From: Pelomonas caseinilytica
GTDB lineage: Bacteria; Pseudomonadota; Gammaproteobacteria; Burkholderiales; Burkholderiaceae_C
Length of the DNA stretch: 64,000 bases
Reading direction: 5' to 3'
NCBI RefSeq assembly: GCF_021353235.1
Contig: NZ_JAJTWT010000005.1
Location: 248,001 to 312,000, forward strand
Positions 15,944 to 26,084 of this stretch are shown here, piece after piece. How positions within the stretch are numbered: the first letter of the stretch is position 1; each line of letters starts with the position of its first letter. The translations under genes and the position numbers were made by a program. Under the pieces are notes generated by a model. That model had not been told where the DNA came from. It saw only the letters and a list, made by a program, of their open reading frames with translations, and ran no database searches.

Positions 15944-17134
15944 ATGACGATGATGAACGCACGAGTGCATAGCGCCTCACGCGGTTGGGCCCAGCGGGCC
16001 GCCGTGGCGGCGACGGCGATCCTGGCAACGGGTTCGGCCCTCGCGGTGAACGATCTCAAGGGCGGCCCGGGCGTCAATCAGCTCAACCTGCACGAGCCGG
16101 TCACGCGCATCGCGAGCGACCAGATGTGGTTGCACAACTTCATGCTCGTCGTCTGCCTCGTCATCTTCGTGGCGGTGTTCGGCGTGATGTTCTATTCCAT
16201 CTTCAAGCACCGCAAGTCCAAGGGCGCGGTGTCGGCCAACTTCCACGAGAGCGTGGCCGTCGAGATCGCCTGGACGGTGGTGCCCTTCCTCATCGTCATC
16301 GGCATGGCCCTGCCGGCGACCAAAGTGGTCGTCGCCATGAAGGACACCACCAACGCCGATCTCACCATCAAGGCCACAGGCTACCAGTGGAAGTGGGGCT
16401 ACGACTACCTCAAGGGCGAGGGCGAAGGCATCGGCTTCCTCGCCACCCTCGACACGGAGCAGCGCGAGTCGTCCAACTCCGGCCACCCGGCGCCCGTCGA
16501 CAACTACTTGCTCAAGGTGGACAACCCGCTGGTCGTGCCGGTGGACAAGAAGGTCCGCATCATCACGACGGCCAACGACGTCATTCACGCCTGGATGGTG
16601 CCGGCCTTCGGCGTCAAGCAGGACGCCATCCCCGGCTTCGTGCGCGACACCTGGTTCCGCGCCGAGAAGGTGGGCGACTACTACGGCCAGTGCGCCGAGC
16701 TCTGCGGCAAGGAGCACGCCTACATGCCCATCCACGTGAAGGTGGTGTCCGCCCAGGACTACACCGCCTGGGTCGACGGCAAGAAGAAGGAAGCCGCCGC
16801 CAAGGCCGACGATCCGAGCAAGGTCTGGGAACAGGCCGCACTGATCGCCCGCGGCGAAAAGGTCTATGCCGCCAACTGCGCGGTCTGCCACCGCCCTGAC
16901 GGCAAGGGCGCCGGCCCGGTCAAGCCGCTGGATGCCTCGGCCGTCGTGCTGTCCGACAACCACCTCGACCAGATCCAGGTCGTCCTCAACGGCCGCCTCG
17001 ACAAGGGCATGCCCTCGTGGAAGCAGCTGAGCGACACCGAGATCGCCGCCGTCGTCACTTACACCAAGAACAACTGGTCGAACAAGACGGGCCAGACCGT
17101 GCAGCCCGCCGAAGTGGTTGCCGCGCGCAAGTAA
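15944..17134 (+). CDS. coxB: Cytochrome c oxidase subunit II with fused cytochrome c domain
   Basis: A 396-residue caa3-like subunit II: signal sequence (to about residue 35), two membrane helices, cupredoxin domain, then a C-terminal cytochrome c domain. The CuA site is GQCAELCGKEHAYMP (two Cys, His, Met), and the heme site is CAVCH. It accepts electrons from cytochrome c on the periplasmic side and passes them to subunit I. First gene of the oxidase operon, 27 bases before ctaD. ATG 15944 is chosen, but ATG 15950 or 15953 would serve equally well. Confidence 0.95.
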   Translation: MTMMNARVHSASRGWAQRAAVAATAILATGSALAVNDLKGGPGVNQLNLHEPVTRIASDQMWLHNFMLVVCLVIFVAVFGVMFYSIFKHRKSKGAVSANFHESVAVEIAWTVVPFLIVIGMALPATKVVVAMKDTTNADLTIKATGYQWKWGYDYLKGEGEGIGFLATLDTEQRESSNSGHPAPVDNYLLKVDNPLVVPVDKKVRIITTANDVIHAWMVPAFGVKQDAIPGFVRDTWFRAEKVGDYYGQCAELCGKEHAYMPIHVKVVSAQDYTAWVDGKKKEAAAKADDPSKVWEQAALIARGEKVYAANCAVCHRPDGKGAGPVKPLDASAVVLSDNHLDQIQVVLNGRLDKGMPSWKQLSDTEIAAVVTYTKNNWSNKTGQTVQPAEVVAARK

Positions 17135-17161
17135 TCGGAACGCCGAATCAGAGGAACCCAA

Positions 17162-18808
17162 ATGAGTGCAGTGCTCCCCCCCCACGGCGTTCACGGCGGC
17201 CACGCTGGCGACCACGCCCACGACGATCATCACGACCACCACGCGCCGAGCGGCTGGCGCCGCTGGGTCTTCGCGACCAACCACAAGGACATCGGCACGC
17301 TGTACCTGCTGTTCAGCTTCACGATGCTGATGATCGGCGGCATCCTGGCGCTGTGCATCCGCGCCGAGCTGTTCCAGCCCGGCCTGCAGTTCTTCAACCC
17401 CGAGCTGTTCAACCAGTTCACGACCATGCACGGTCTGATCATGGTGTTCGGGGCCATCATGCCGGCCTTCGTCGGCTTCGCGAACTGGATGATCCCGCTG
17501 CAGATCGGTGCCAGCGACATGGCCTTCGCGCGGATGAACAACTTCAGCTTCTGGCTGCTGATCCCCGCGGCCCTCATGCTGGTGGCCAGCTTCTTCATGC
17601 CGGGCGGCGCTCCCGCCGCCGGCTGGACGCTCTACGCGCCGCTGACGCTGCAGATGGGGCCGTCCATGGACGCCGGCATCTTCGCCATGCACATCATGGG
17701 CGCCTCGTCCATCATGGGCTCGATCAACATCATCGTCACCATCCTCAACATGCGCGCCCCCGGCATGACACTGATGAAGATGCCGATGTTCTGCTGGACC
17801 TGGCTGATCACGGCCTACCTGCTGATCGCCGTCATGCCCGTGCTGGCCGGCGCCATCACGATGACGCTGACCGACCGCCACTTCGGCACCGCCTTCTTCA
17901 ACCCGGCGGGCGGCGGCGACCCGGTCATGTACCAGCACATCTTCTGGTTCTTCGGCCACCCCGAGGTCTACATCATGATCCTGCCGGCCTTCGGCATCAT
18001 CAGCCAGATCGTGCCGGCCTTCGCCCGCAAGCGCCTGTTCGGCTACGCCTCCATGGTGTACGCCACCGCTTCCATCGCCATCCTGTCCTTCATCGTCTGG
18101 GCCCACCACATGTTCGCCACCGGCATGCCGGTGACGGGCCAGCTGTTCTTCATGTACGCGACCATGCTGATCGCGGTGCCCACCGGCGTGAAGATCTTCA
18201 ACTGGCTGGCCACGATGTGGCGCGGCTCGATGACCTTCGAGACCCCGATGCTCTGGGCCGTGGGCTTCATCTTCGTGTTCACGATGGGCGGCTTCACGGG
18301 CCTGATGTGTGCGATGGCCCCCATCGACATCCAGATCCAGGACACCTACTACGTCGTCGCCCACTTCCACTACGTGCTGGTGGCCGGCTCGCTGTTCGCC
18401 CTGTTCGCCGGCGTCTATTACTGGGGCCCGAAGTGGACCGGCGTGATGTATTCGGAGACGCGCGGCAAGATCCACTTCTGGGGTTCGCTGATCTTCTTCA
18501 ACCTCACCTTCTTCCCGATGCACTTCCTGGGCCTGGCCGGCATGCCCCGCCGCTATGCCGACTACCCGATGCAGTTCGCCGACTTCAACGCCATCGCCTC
18601 GGTGGGTGCGTTCGCCTTCGGCCTGATGCAGGTGTACTTCTTCTTCTTCATCGTCTTGCCGATGATGCGTGGCAAGGGTGAGAAGGCTGCGCAAAAGCCC
18701 TGGGAAGCCGCCGAGGGCCTGGAGTGGGAAGTGCCGTCGCCGGCGCCCTTCCACACCTTCGAGGAGCCGCCCAAGCTCGACGCCTCGGCCACCAAGATCA
18801 TCGCCTGA
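17162..18808 (+). CDS. ctaD: Cytochrome c oxidase subunit I
   Basis: A 548-residue heme-copper oxidase subunit I with twelve membrane helices. [18 protein letters not shown] holds the CuB His and the cross-linked Tyr, and [20 protein letters not shown] the heme a3 and a ligands. The N-terminal tail is unusually histidine-rich ([20 protein letters not shown]). It reduces O2 to water and pumps protons. AGAGGAACCCAA precedes the ATG. Confidence 0.97.
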   Translation: MSAVLPPHGVHGGHAGDHAHDDHHDHHAPSGWRRWVFATNHKDIGTLYLLFSFTMLMIGGILALCIRAELFQPGLQFFNPELFNQFTTMHGLIMVFGAIMPAFVGFANWMIPLQIGASDMAFARMNNFSFWLLIPAALMLVASFFMPGGAPAAGWTLYAPLTLQMGPSMDAGIFAMHIMGASSIMGSINIIVTILNMRAPGMTLMKMPMFCWTWLITAYLLIAVMPVLAGAITMTLTDRHFGTAFFNPAGGGDPVMYQHIFWFFGHPEVYIMILPAFGIISQIVPAFARKRLFGYASMVYATASIAILSFIVWAHHMFATGMPVTGQLFFMYATMLIAVPTGVKIFNWLATMWRGSMTFETPMLWAVGFIFVFTMGGFTGLMCAMAPIDIQIQDTYYVVAHFHYVLVAGSLFALFAGVYYWGPKWTGVMYSETRGKIHFWGSLIFFNLTFFPMHFLGLAGMPRRYADYPMQFADFNAIASVGAFAFGLMQVYFFFFIVLPMMRGKGEKAAQKPWEAAEGLEWEVPSPAPFHTFEEPPKLDASATKIIA

Positions 18809-18816
18809 GCCCGACC

Positions 18817-18927
18817 ATGACGCCCGAACAGCGCAAGGCTAACCGCCGGCTGGCGTTGATCCTGCTCACCGTGGCCATCGTCTTCGGTGCGGGCTTCGTC
18901 GCCAAGATGACCTTGTTCGCGCACTGA
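18817..18927 (+). CDS. Cytochrome oxidase small assembly protein
   Basis: A 36-residue protein, MTPEQRKANRRLALILLTVA then a membrane helix ending FVAKMTLFAH. It lies between ctaD (8 bases before) and ctaG (13 bases after), a position where many betaproteobacteria have such a tiny one-helix oxidase protein. A basic N-terminus suggests the tail is cytoplasmic. Its precise role is not established. Confidence 0.8.
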   Translation: MTPEQRKANRRLALILLTVAIVFGAGFVAKMTLFAH

Positions 18928-18940
18928 GGCCCGCATTCCC

Positions 18941-19555
18941 ATGGGCCTGCGCTCCATCGCCGCCGCGCTGCGTCGCGACAACGACCACCTCCTGCTGAAG
19001 CTGGCCGTGGTGGTGACGCTGATGTTCGGTTTCGCCTATGCGATGGTGCCCTTCTACAAGGCCATCTGCAACGCCCTGGGCATCAATGTGCTGTCGCTGG
19101 CTGAGCGGCAGACGGCGCTGGCCGAGAAGGGCGTGGCCAACGGCAACGGGCAGGTCGACTACAGCCGCGAGATCACGGTCGAATTCGACACCAACGCCCG
19201 CGGCCCCTGGGACTTCAAGCCGGCGGTGCGGCACATGACGGTGCACCCGGGCGAACTGGCCCAGGTCATGTACGAGTTCCGCAACGTGCAGAACCGCACC
19301 ATGGCCGCCCAGGCCATCCCGAGCTATGCGCCCATGCAGGCCAGCGCGCACTTCAACAAGCTCGAGTGCTTCTGCTTCAACGAATACACGCTCAAGCCGG
19401 GCGAGAGCAAGCAGTGGCCGGTCGTCTTCGTCATCGACCCCAAGCTGCCCAAAGACGTCAAGACCATCACGCTCTCCTACACCTTCTTCGAGGTGGCGGG
19501 CAAGGGTGGAGTCAAGCTGGGCCAGGCGCCCAAGTCCGCTGGAGGTTCCCTGTGA
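18941..19555 (+). CDS. ctaG: Cytochrome c oxidase assembly protein CtaG (Cox11)
   Basis: A 204-residue Cox11-type protein that delivers copper to the CuB site of subunit I. It has one N-terminal helix (LLLKLAVVVTLMFGFAYAMV), then a periplasmic immunoglobulin-like domain. The copper-binding motif is LECFCFNEYTL. The family block AMVPFYKAICNALGIN is present. Its stop overlaps the GTG of the next gene. Confidence 0.95.
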   Translation: MGLRSIAAALRRDNDHLLLKLAVVVTLMFGFAYAMVPFYKAICNALGINVLSLAERQTALAEKGVANGNGQVDYSREITVEFDTNARGPWDFKPAVRHMTVHPGELAQVMYEFRNVQNRTMAAQAIPSYAPMQASAHFNKLECFCFNEYTLKPGESKQWPVVFVIDPKLPKDVKTITLSYTFFEVAGKGGVKLGQAPKSAGGSL

Positions 19556-19794
19556 GCCGCCCCGGCGAGGACCTGAAGAAGGCCGTGCGGCGCAAGGCGT
19601 CCTTCGGCCAGACCCTCTCGGCCGTGGCCTGGAGTTTTTTCGGCGTGCGCCGGGGCAAGGACCATGAGAACGACATGGCCAAGCTCAACCCGGTGCACGT
19701 GATCATCGCCGGCGTCATCGGCGCGGCCCTGTTTGTATTGATGCTGGTGCTGTTGGTCCGTTGGGTCATCGGCAGCGGCGTCGCGGCCGGCTGA
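19552..19794 (+). CDS. DUF2970 family small membrane protein
   Basis: An 80-residue protein with ASFGQTLSAVAWSFFGVRRG followed by a C-terminal helix (VHVIIAGVIGAALFVLMLVL). This is the DUF2970 pattern, commonly encoded within cox operons. GTG 19552 gives a GTGA overlap with ctaG and is preceded by GGAGGT, a strong ribosome-binding site. Function unknown; probably oxidase assembly or stability. Confidence 0.85.
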   Translation: MSRPGEDLKKAVRRKASFGQTLSAVAWSFFGVRRGKDHENDMAKLNPVHVIIAGVIGAALFVLMLVLLVRWVIGSGVAAG

Positions 19795-19842
19795 GGCTGG
19801 CGGCGGCAAGGTTCAGAACGAGAGTAGAACTAGGAGAACGAC

Positions 19843-20727
19843 ATGTCGGCAGCGACAACCCCGGGCAAGACCCCGTACTACTTCGTCCCGGCGCCCTCGC
19901 GGCATCCGGTGATGGCCGCCATCGGCCTGTTCTTCGTCATCCTGGGCGCCGGCCAGTGGGTCAACGGCCACGGCTGGGGCATGTACTCGCTGTTCGGCGG
20001 CCTGCTGTTCTGGGCCTTCGTGCTGCAGGCCTGGTTCCGCGACGCCATCGGCGAGAGCGAAGGCGGCCTCTACAGCGACCGCATCGACCTCTCCTACCGC
20101 TGGAGCATGGGCTGGTTCATCTTCTCGGAGGTGATGTTCTTCGCCGCCTTCTTCGGCGCACTGTTCTGGGCGCGGGTCTACTCCGTGCCGCTGCTGGGCA
20201 GCCTCGAGAACTCGCTGCTTTGGCCCGACTTCAAGGCCATCTGGCCGAGCACGACGCCGGGCTTCACGGCCTCGCCCGCGGGCACCGTCGAAGCCTTCAG
20301 CACCATGGGCCCCTGGCCCATCCCGACGCTGAACACCGCGCTGCTGCTGACCTCGGGCGTCACGCTCACCATCGCCCACCACGCCCTGATCGCCGGCAAT
20401 CGCGGCAAGACCATCCTGTGGATGTGGATCACGGTGCTGCTGGGCGCGACCTTCCTGGGCTTCCAGGCCTACGAATACCACCACGCCTACACCGAACTCA
20501 ACCTCAAGCTCAGCTCCGGCATCTACGGCTCGACCTTCTTCATGCTGACCGGCTTCCACGGCTTCCACGTCTGCGTGGGCGCGCTGATGCTGCTGTTCAT
20601 CACCATCCGCCTGATGAAGGGCCACTTCACGCCGGAACGCCACTTCGGCTTCGAGGGCGCGGCCTGGTACTGGCACTTCGTCGACGTCGTGTGGCTGGGC
20701 CTGTACGTCATCGTCTACTGGATGTGA
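19843..20727 (+). CDS. ctaE: Cytochrome c oxidase subunit III
   Basis: A 294-residue integral membrane subunit with seven hydrophobic segments. GWFIFSEVMFFAAFFGALFW and TGFHGFHVCVGALMLLFITI are family signatures, and GAAWYWHFVDVVWLGLYVIV ends the protein. It stabilises subunit I and its proton uptake. AGGAGAACGAC precedes the ATG. A terminator follows. Confidence 0.96.
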   Translation: MSAATTPGKTPYYFVPAPSRHPVMAAIGLFFVILGAGQWVNGHGWGMYSLFGGLLFWAFVLQAWFRDAIGESEGGLYSDRIDLSYRWSMGWFIFSEVMFFAAFFGALFWARVYSVPLLGSLENSLLWPDFKAIWPSTTPGFTASPAGTVEAFSTMGPWPIPTLNTALLLTSGVTLTIAHHALIAGNRGKTILWMWITVLLGATFLGFQAYEYHHAYTELNLKLSSGIYGSTFFMLTGFHGFHVCVGALMLLFITIRLMKGHFTPERHFGFEGAAWYWHFVDVVWLGLYVIVYWM

Positions 20728-20748
20728 GGCCGCGAGGCCCCGAAAGCA

Positions 20749-20774
20749 AAGCGCCGCTCAAGCGGCGCTTTTTG
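20749..20774. terminator. Terminator hairpin after ctaE
   Basis: AAGCGCCGCT and AGCGGCGCTT form a perfect stem around a tiny loop, followed by TTTT. It separates the first oxidase block from the convergent small membrane gene. Confidence 0.85.
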
Positions 20775-20781
20775 CTGGCGG

Positions 20782-21003
20782 CTACGATCTGACCGGCAGG
20801 CCCGTCGGGTGGATCCAGCCCATCTTCCAGCTCAGCAGGATGATCAGGAAGAGCGCCACCGACAAGGCCACCCGCAGGGCCAGCGCCCGGGCCATGTTGG
20901 GGCTGCGCTTGCCGTCGCCGCGGCCCTTGCGGAGCATGAAGAACCCGGCCGCCCCCAGGGCGCCCAGGATGCCGAGGAAGGCGACCAGGATCAGGAATCT
21001 CAT
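20782..21003 (-). CDS. Twin-transmembrane protein (DUF2909-like)
   Basis: A 73-residue protein with two membrane helices (residues 3-22 and 46-64) joined by a basic loop, RKGRGDGKRSPNMARA. This is the DUF2909-type twin-helix small protein often embedded in cytochrome oxidase loci between subunit III and SURF1. It is divergent from the SURF1 gene by 42 bases. Role unknown. Confidence 0.8.
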   Translation of the reverse strand: MRFLILVAFLGILGALGAAGFFMLRKGRGDGKRSPNMARALALRVALSVALFLIILLSWKMGWIHPTGLPVRS

Positions 21004-21045
21004 GACGACGAATTATCCGCCCCGGGTCGCATTGGGCCGCCCGGC

Positions 21046-21756
21046 ATGACGGCGCGGCGCTGGCTCATCCTGGCGGCGGCCCTGCTGGGTGCGGCCCTGA
21101 CGGCCCGCCTGGGCGTCTGGCAGCTGGACCGCGCCGCCCAGAAGATCGCCTTGCAGGCCGCCATCGATGCCGAGGCCGTCCGCCCGGCCCTGGGCAATGC
21201 CGAGCTGGCGACGGATGGCGCCGGTCAGGTGCATCGTCAGGTTCGGCTGCGTGGCCGATGGGTCGCCGAACGCACCGTCTGGCTGGACAACCGGCCCATG
21301 GACGGCCGGGCCGGCTTTCACGTCGTCACGCCGCTGCGGCTCGCCGGCCGCGGCGATGCCGTCCTCGTGGAGCGTGGCTGGGCGCCGCGCGATCCCTATG
21401 ACCGCAAGCACCTGCCGCCGGTGGACACGCCCTCGGGCGAAGTCGAGGTGGTGGGCCGCCTGGCCGCCTCGCCATCGCGGCTTTATCAGCTCGGCGAGGG
21501 TTCCACCGGAACGATCCGGCAGAATCTCGATCCCGCGGCCTTCGCCGTCGAGTCGGGGCTCGCCCTGTTGCCGCTGACCGTCGTGCAGACCGCCCCCGCC
21601 GGCGCGCAAGACGGCCTGCTGCGCCACTGGCCGGCATCCGATCTCGGCCTGCAAAAGCACTATGGCTATGCCTTTCAATGGTTCGCGCTCTGCGCGCTGA
21701 TCCTGGGTCTCTATGTCTGGTTCCAACTCGTCCGCCCGCGGCTCCGCAAGCCCTGA
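21046..21756 (+). CDS. SURF1 family oxidase biogenesis protein
   Basis: A 236-residue SURF1 protein: N-terminal helix (LILAAALLGAALTARLGVWQ), central periplasmic domain, C-terminal helix (GYAFQWFALCALILGLYVWF). LGVWQLDRAAQK and LVERGWAPRD are characteristic. SURF1 helps insert heme a into subunit I. Its 3' end overlaps the next gene by 44 bases if that gene starts at its first ATG. Confidence 0.92.
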   Translation: MTARRWLILAAALLGAALTARLGVWQLDRAAQKIALQAAIDAEAVRPALGNAELATDGAGQVHRQVRLRGRWVAERTVWLDNRPMDGRAGFHVVTPLRLAGRGDAVLVERGWAPRDPYDRKHLPPVDTPSGEVEVVGRLAASPSRLYQLGEGSTGTIRQNLDPAAFAVESGLALLPLTVVQTAPAGAQDGLLRHWPASDLGLQKHYGYAFQWFALCALILGLYVWFQLVRPRLRKP

Positions 21757-22420
21757 ACCCCTCAGCTTCGCGGTGCACAGCCTGCCCGACCCGAGGCAGG
21801 TCACGGCCCAGCGCGCCGGGCGCTGGAAGATGCTGCTTGTGCTGGCCTTGTGCGCGGCCCCGGTCGTCGCGTCTTACTTCACCTTCTACGTCATCCGCCC
21901 GCACGGCTCGGCCTATGGCGAGCTCATCTCGCCGACCGCCGAGATACCCGCCGACCTACCCCTGACTGACGTGCAGGGCCGCGCGGTGCCGGCGGCCTCG
22001 TTGCAAGGCCAGTGGCTGCTCGTCGTCGCCCAGCCCGCCGCCTGCGGCGCGGCCTGCGAACGCCAGCTCTACGTGCAGCGCCAGCTGCGCGAGATGCTGG
22101 GCAAGGAGCGCGACCGGGTGGACAAGGTCTGGCTCGTGCCCGGCGACACCCTGCCCGACGCCCGTGTGCTGTCGGCCATCAGCCAGAAGGGGGCGGAGGT
22201 GACGGTCCTGCGCGTGCCGAGCGACCGTCTGGCGGCGTGGCTGCGGCCGGCGGCCGGCAAGGCGCTGTCCGACCATTTCTACGTCGTCGATCCGCTCGGC
22301 CGCTGGATGCTGCGCGCGCCGGCCGAGCCCGAACCCCGCAAGCTCAAGGCCGACCTCGACAAGCTGCTGCGCGCCAGCGCCGGCTGGGACCAGGCCGGGC
22401 GCCCGGGCGGACCTCGATGA
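21713..22420 (+). CDS. Cytochrome oxidase-associated membrane protein, thioredoxin-like
   Basis: A 235-residue protein with one N-terminal helix (KMLLVLALCAAPVVASYFTF) and a periplasmic domain of thioredoxin-like character. GQWLLVVAQPAACGAACERQ contains a Cys pair (CGAAC) where SCO proteins have CxxxC. It may assist copper or heme handling, but the family has no settled function. ATG 21713 overlaps SURF1 by 44 bases; a later start near the helix is possible. ATGA overlap with ctaA shows coupling. Confidence 0.75.
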   Translation: MSGSNSSARGSASPEPLSFAVHSLPDPRQVTAQRAGRWKMLLVLALCAAPVVASYFTFYVIRPHGSAYGELISPTAEIPADLPLTDVQGRAVPAASLQGQWLLVVAQPAACGAACERQLYVQRQLREMLGKERDRVDKVWLVPGDTLPDARVLSAISQKGAEVTVLRVPSDRLAAWLRPAAGKALSDHFYVVDPLGRWMLRAPAEPEPRKLKADLDKLLRASAGWDQAGRPGGPR

Positions 22421-23505
22421 ACGACCTGCTGCTGCCTCTCGGCCAGGTGGCCGCCATCGGCGGTGCCGTGGCGCTCGGCCCGCTGCTGTGGTGGCGTCAG
22501 CGTGCTCGTGCTGCCACGCCCACCGGCCGCCTGCGCGCGCTCACCTTGCTGGCGCTGTTCCTGACCTTCGACCTCATCGTCTTCGGCGCCTTCACGCGCC
22601 TCACCGACTCGGGCCTGGGCTGCCCCGACTGGCCGGGCTGCTACAGCGCCGCCAGCCCCGTCGGTGCGCACGAGCACATCGAGGCCGCCCAGACGGCCAT
22701 GCCGACAGGGCCGGTCACGCACGCCAAGGCCTGGATCGAGATGCTGCACCGCTACCTGGCGAGCGCCGTGGGCCTGCTCATCCTCGTCATGGCGGTGCTG
22801 AGCTGGCGGCTCAGGCGCCATGACGGCGAGTCGGCGCCTTCGCCCTGGTGGCCGACCCTGACCCTGGCCTGGGTCTGCGTGCAGGGCGCCTTCGGCGCGC
22901 TGACGGTCACCATGAAGCTCTTTCCGGCCATCGTCACGCTGCACCTGCTGTTCGGCCTCGGCCTGCTGATGCTGCTGGCCTGGCAGCGCGAGGCCTACGA
23001 GCTGCGCCCGCTGCCTGCGCCGGCGTGGTTGCGCGGCGCGGCTGGCCTGGTGCTGGCCCTGGCGCTGTTGCAGGTGGCGCTCGGGGGCTGGGTCAGCACC
23101 AATTACGCGGTCCTGGCCTGCGACGAATTCCCCACCTGCCACGGCGGCCAGTGGTGGCCTCACCTCGACTTCGCCCAGGGCTTCGAACTCTGGCGCGACC
23201 TCGGCCGCCGCGCCGACGGCGGCTGGCTGGGCTTCGAGGCCCTGGCCGCCATCCACATGGCCCATCGCATCGGCGCGGCCGTCGTGTTCTGCGCCCTCAT
23301 CGCCCTCGCCTGGGTGCTGCGCGGGCCCGCTCCCGCGTGGTCGCGCTGGCTGCTGGCGGCCGGCGGCTGGCAGCTCGCCACCGGCCTGTCCAACGTCGTG
23401 CTCGACTGGCCCATCGTCGCCGCCCTGGGCCACACCGGCGGCGCTGCGCTGCTGCTGGCCCTGCTCACCACCTTGCTTGCGCGCCTGCAGAAAGGGCGCC
23501 CCTGA
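22417..23505 (+). CDS. ctaA: Heme A synthase (COX15/CtaA)
   Basis: A 362-residue membrane monooxygenase converting heme O to heme A. Eight helices are visible. [20 protein letters not shown] and [13 protein letters not shown] carry two cysteine pairs, and [27 protein letters not shown] and LGHTGGAAL carry the conserved histidines. The ATG lies in an ATGA overlap with the preceding gene; ctaB follows two bases after the stop. Confidence 0.94.
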   Translation: MNDLLLPLGQVAAIGGAVALGPLLWWRQRARAATPTGRLRALTLLALFLTFDLIVFGAFTRLTDSGLGCPDWPGCYSAASPVGAHEHIEAAQTAMPTGPVTHAKAWIEMLHRYLASAVGLLILVMAVLSWRLRRHDGESAPSPWWPTLTLAWVCVQGAFGALTVTMKLFPAIVTLHLLFGLGLLMLLAWQREAYELRPLPAPAWLRGAAGLVLALALLQVALGGWVSTNYAVLACDEFPTCHGGQWWPHLDFAQGFELWRDLGRRADGGWLGFEALAAIHMAHRIGAAVVFCALIALAWVLRGPAPAWSRWLLAAGGWQLATGLSNVVLDWPIVAALGHTGGAALLLALLTTLLARLQKGRP

Positions 23506-23507
23506 CC

Positions 23508-24413
23508 ATGGCTTCCACGTCCACCGCCAGTGCCCTCGTGCACAGCCCGCGCTGGCAGCAGTTCTACCAGCTGACCAAGCCGCGGGTCGTCCAACTCATC
23601 GTCTTCTGCGCCGCCATCGGCATGGCCCTGGCCGTGCCGGGGCTGCCGGACCTGTCGCAGGCCATGACCATGGCCGCTGCCGTCGCCGGCATCTGGCTCG
23701 TCGCGGGCGCGGCCGCGGCCTTCAACTGCCTGATCGAGGACGGCATCGATGCCCGCATGAAGCGCACCGCCTGGCGCGCCACCGCCAAGGGCGAACTCAG
23801 CCGTGCGCAGACCCTGGCCTTCTCGGCGCTGCTGTGCGCGGCCGGCATGGTCATGCTGGCGATCTGGGTGAACCTGCTGACGATGTGGCTGACCTTCGCC
23901 ACCTTCGTCGGGTATGCGGTCGTCTACACCGTCATCCTCAAGCCCATGACGCCGCAAAATATCGTCATCGGCGGCGCCTCGGGCGCCATGCCGCCGGTGC
24001 TGGGCTGGGCCGCCATGCGAGGCGAGGTCGGCTTCGAGGCCTGGCTGCTGTGCCTGATCATCTTCCTCTGGACGCCACCGCATTTCTGGGCCCTGGCCCT
24101 GTACCGCGCCGAGGACTATGCGCGTGCCGGCCTGCCCATGCTGCCCGTCACCCATGGCAACGACTACACGCGGCTGCAGATCCTGCTCTACACCTGGGTG
24201 CTGTTCGCCGCCACGCTGCTACCCTTCCTCACCGGCATGAGCGGCTGGTTCTACCTGGTGGCAGCCGTCGCGCTGGGGCTGGGCTTCTGCGGCCACGCCT
24301 TGCGGCTGTGGCGAGCCTATTCCGAGGCGCTGGCCCGCAGGACCTTCTGGTTCTCCATCTGGCACCTGTCGCTGCTGTTCGCGGCCTTGTTGATCGACCA
24401 CTACATCTCATGA
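23508..24413 (+). CDS. ctaB: Protoheme IX farnesyltransferase (heme O synthase)
   Basis: A 301-residue UbiA-superfamily prenyltransferase making heme O, the substrate of CtaA. The first acidic motif appears as [20 protein letters not shown], the variant common in Burkholderiales, and the second region is [36 protein letters not shown] begins the first helix. The stop overlaps the SCO start by four bases (ATGA). Confidence 0.95.
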   Translation: MASTSTASALVHSPRWQQFYQLTKPRVVQLIVFCAAIGMALAVPGLPDLSQAMTMAAAVAGIWLVAGAAAAFNCLIEDGIDARMKRTAWRATAKGELSRAQTLAFSALLCAAGMVMLAIWVNLLTMWLTFATFVGYAVVYTVILKPMTPQNIVIGGASGAMPPVLGWAAMRGEVGFEAWLLCLIIFLWTPPHFWALALYRAEDYARAGLPMLPVTHGNDYTRLQILLYTWVLFAATLLPFLTGMSGWFYLVAAVALGLGFCGHALRLWRAYSEALARRTFWFSIWHLSLLFAALLIDHYIS

Positions 24414-25021
24414 CCACACGTCGCCTCGGCCTGGCCGCACTGGCCGCATTCGTCGCCCTGGGTTTTGCCGGCTGCCAGAAGGCGGCGCCCGACCAGCCGG
24501 CGTTCAAGGGCATCGACCTGACCGGCGCCGAATATGCGCGCCAGCTCAGCCTGACCGACCAGAATGGCCGCGCCCGGTCCCTCGCCGACTTCAAGGGCAA
24601 GGTGCTGGTGGTCTTCTTCGGCTACACGCAATGCCCCGACGTCTGCCCCACCACGATGGCCGAGGTCGCCGAGGTGAAGCGCTCCCTGGGCGCTGACGGC
24701 GACAAGGTGCAGGGCATCTTCGTCACCATCGACCCGGCCCGCGACACGGCCGACCTGCTGAAGAACTACCTCGCCAGCTTCGATCCGAGCTTCATCGGCC
24801 TGCGCGGCAGCGAGGAGCAGACGCAGGCGGCGGCCAAGGAGTTCAAGGTCTTCTATGCCAAGGTGCCCGGCAAGACGCCCGAGACCTACACCATGGACCA
24901 CACGGCGGCCAGCTTCATCTTCGACACCGAAGGCCGCGTGCGGGTCTATGCCCGCTACGGCGCCGGCGCCGAGCCCCTGGCGCACGACATCAAGCTGCTG
25001 CTCGCCGAGGCCAAGAAGTAA
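24410..25021 (+). CDS. SCO1/SenC family copper chaperone lipoprotein
   Basis: A 203-residue SCO protein supplying copper to the CuA centre of subunit II. The lipobox LGFAGC predicts lipid attachment at Cys22. The copper site is [10 protein letters not shown] plus a distal histidine in [13 protein letters not shown]. Last gene of the oxidase cluster; a perfect terminator palindrome follows. Confidence 0.93.
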   Translation: MTTRRLGLAALAAFVALGFAGCQKAAPDQPAFKGIDLTGAEYARQLSLTDQNGRARSLADFKGKVLVVFFGYTQCPDVCPTTMAEVAEVKRSLGADGDKVQGIFVTIDPARDTADLLKNYLASFDPSFIGLRGSEEQTQAAAKEFKVFYAKVPGKTPETYTMDHTAASFIFDTEGRVRVYARYGAGAEPLAHDIKLLLAEAKK

Positions 25022-25068
25022 ACCCACGGCTGGCCGGACGCCAACCGGCAACCCGACGCACCATGAAC

Positions 25069-25092
25069 AAAGCCCCGGCATGCCGGGGCTTT
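25069..25092. terminator. Bidirectional terminator between sco and rpoH
   Basis: A perfect 24-base palindrome built from AAAGCCCCGGCA and its complement. It can end both convergent transcripts. Confidence 0.88.
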
Positions 25093-25114
25093 GCTTTGCG
25101 GGGGAGGCCGGCGC

Positions 25115-26032
25115 TCAGGCGGCTTCGGTCAGCGCCTTCTTCATCTTCTTCATCGCGGCGACCTCGATCTGGCGGATGCGCTCGGCCGACACGCCGTACT
25201 CGGCGGCCAGTTCGTGCAGCGTCATGCCGCCCGAGGCGTCGTCGTTCACCTTCAGCCAGCGCTCCTCGACGATGCGGCGGCTGCGGGGGTCCAGCACGTC
25301 CAGCGCGCGAGTGATGCCGTTGCCGGCGAGTTCGTCACGCGAGCGGGCCTCGATGACGCGGGTGGGCTCCTGCGTCTCGTCGGCCAGATAGGCGATGGGG
25401 GCGAAGGTCTCGCCTTCGTCGTCGGTCTGCGGCTCGAGAGCCACGTCGCCGCCCGACAGGCGGGTCTCCATCTCCAGCACTTCCTCGCGCTTGACGTTCA
25501 GCTCGCGCGCCACCTGGGCCACCTCGGCTTCGGTGAGCGTGTTGCGGTGCGTCTCGCCATCGGCCTGCTCGGCCTTGAGCTGGTGCTTCATCGAGCGCAG
25601 GTTGAAGAAGAGCTTGCGCTGGGCCTTGGTCGTCGCGACCTTGACCATGCGCCAATTCTTCAGGATGTACTCGTGGATCTCGGCCTTGATCCAGTGCATC
25701 GCATAGCTCACCAGGCGCACGCCCTGATCGGGGTCGAAGCGCTTGACGGCCTTCATCAGGCCGACGTTGCCTTCCTGGATCAGGTCGCCCTGGGGCAGGC
25801 CGTAGCCGAGGTACTGGCGGGAGATGGCCACCACCAGGCGCAGGTGCGACAGCACCAGCCGCCCGGCGGCTTCGAGGTCACCCTGGTCGCGCAGGCTGCG
25901 GGCGGCGGAGCTTTCCTCCTCCGCCGTCAGCAGCGGCAGGCGGTTGACGGCGGAGATGTAGGCGTCCAGATTGCCCAGCGAGGGCACCAGGGCCCAGGGG
26001 TCGCGCACGGCAATGGCAGAAGAGGCGGACAT
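25115..26032 (-). CDS. rpoH: RNA polymerase sigma-32 factor
   Basis: A 305-residue heat-shock sigma factor. Region 2 reads YLGYGLPQGDLIQEGNVGLM and KAVKRFDPDQGVRLVSYAMH; the RpoH box region is close to TTKAQRKLFFNLRSMK; region 4.2 ends EYGVSAERIRQIEVAAMKKM. I chose ATG 26032 because GGAAGGA lies nine bases upstream; a GTG at 26056 would add eight residues. A perfect CIRCE element 53-79 bases upstream suggests HrcA control of the heat-shock sigma factor itself. Confidence 0.95.
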   Translation of the reverse strand: MSASSAIAVRDPWALVPSLGNLDAYISAVNRLPLLTAEEESSAARSLRDQGDLEAAGRLVLSHLRLVVAISRQYLGYGLPQGDLIQEGNVGLMKAVKRFDPDQGVRLVSYAMHWIKAEIHEYILKNWRMVKVATTKAQRKLFFNLRSMKHQLKAEQADGETHRNTLTEAEVAQVARELNVKREEVLEMETRLSGGDVALEPQTDDEGETFAPIAYLADETQEPTRVIEARSRDELAGNGITRALDVLDPRSRRIVEERWLKVNDDASGGMTLHELAAEYGVSAERIRQIEVAAMKKMKKALTEAA

Positions 26033-26084
26033 CGTCTTGAATCCTTCCAGAACCACCCCGTGAAGCTGGGGCGGTGATGGAATA

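Noticed and set aside
15977-18754. 925-residue reading frame on the minus strand across the oxidase subunit genes
   Set aside because: It is antisense to coxB and ctaD, is full of His/Asp/Gly/Arg low-complexity typical of GC-rich shadow frames, and has no domain.
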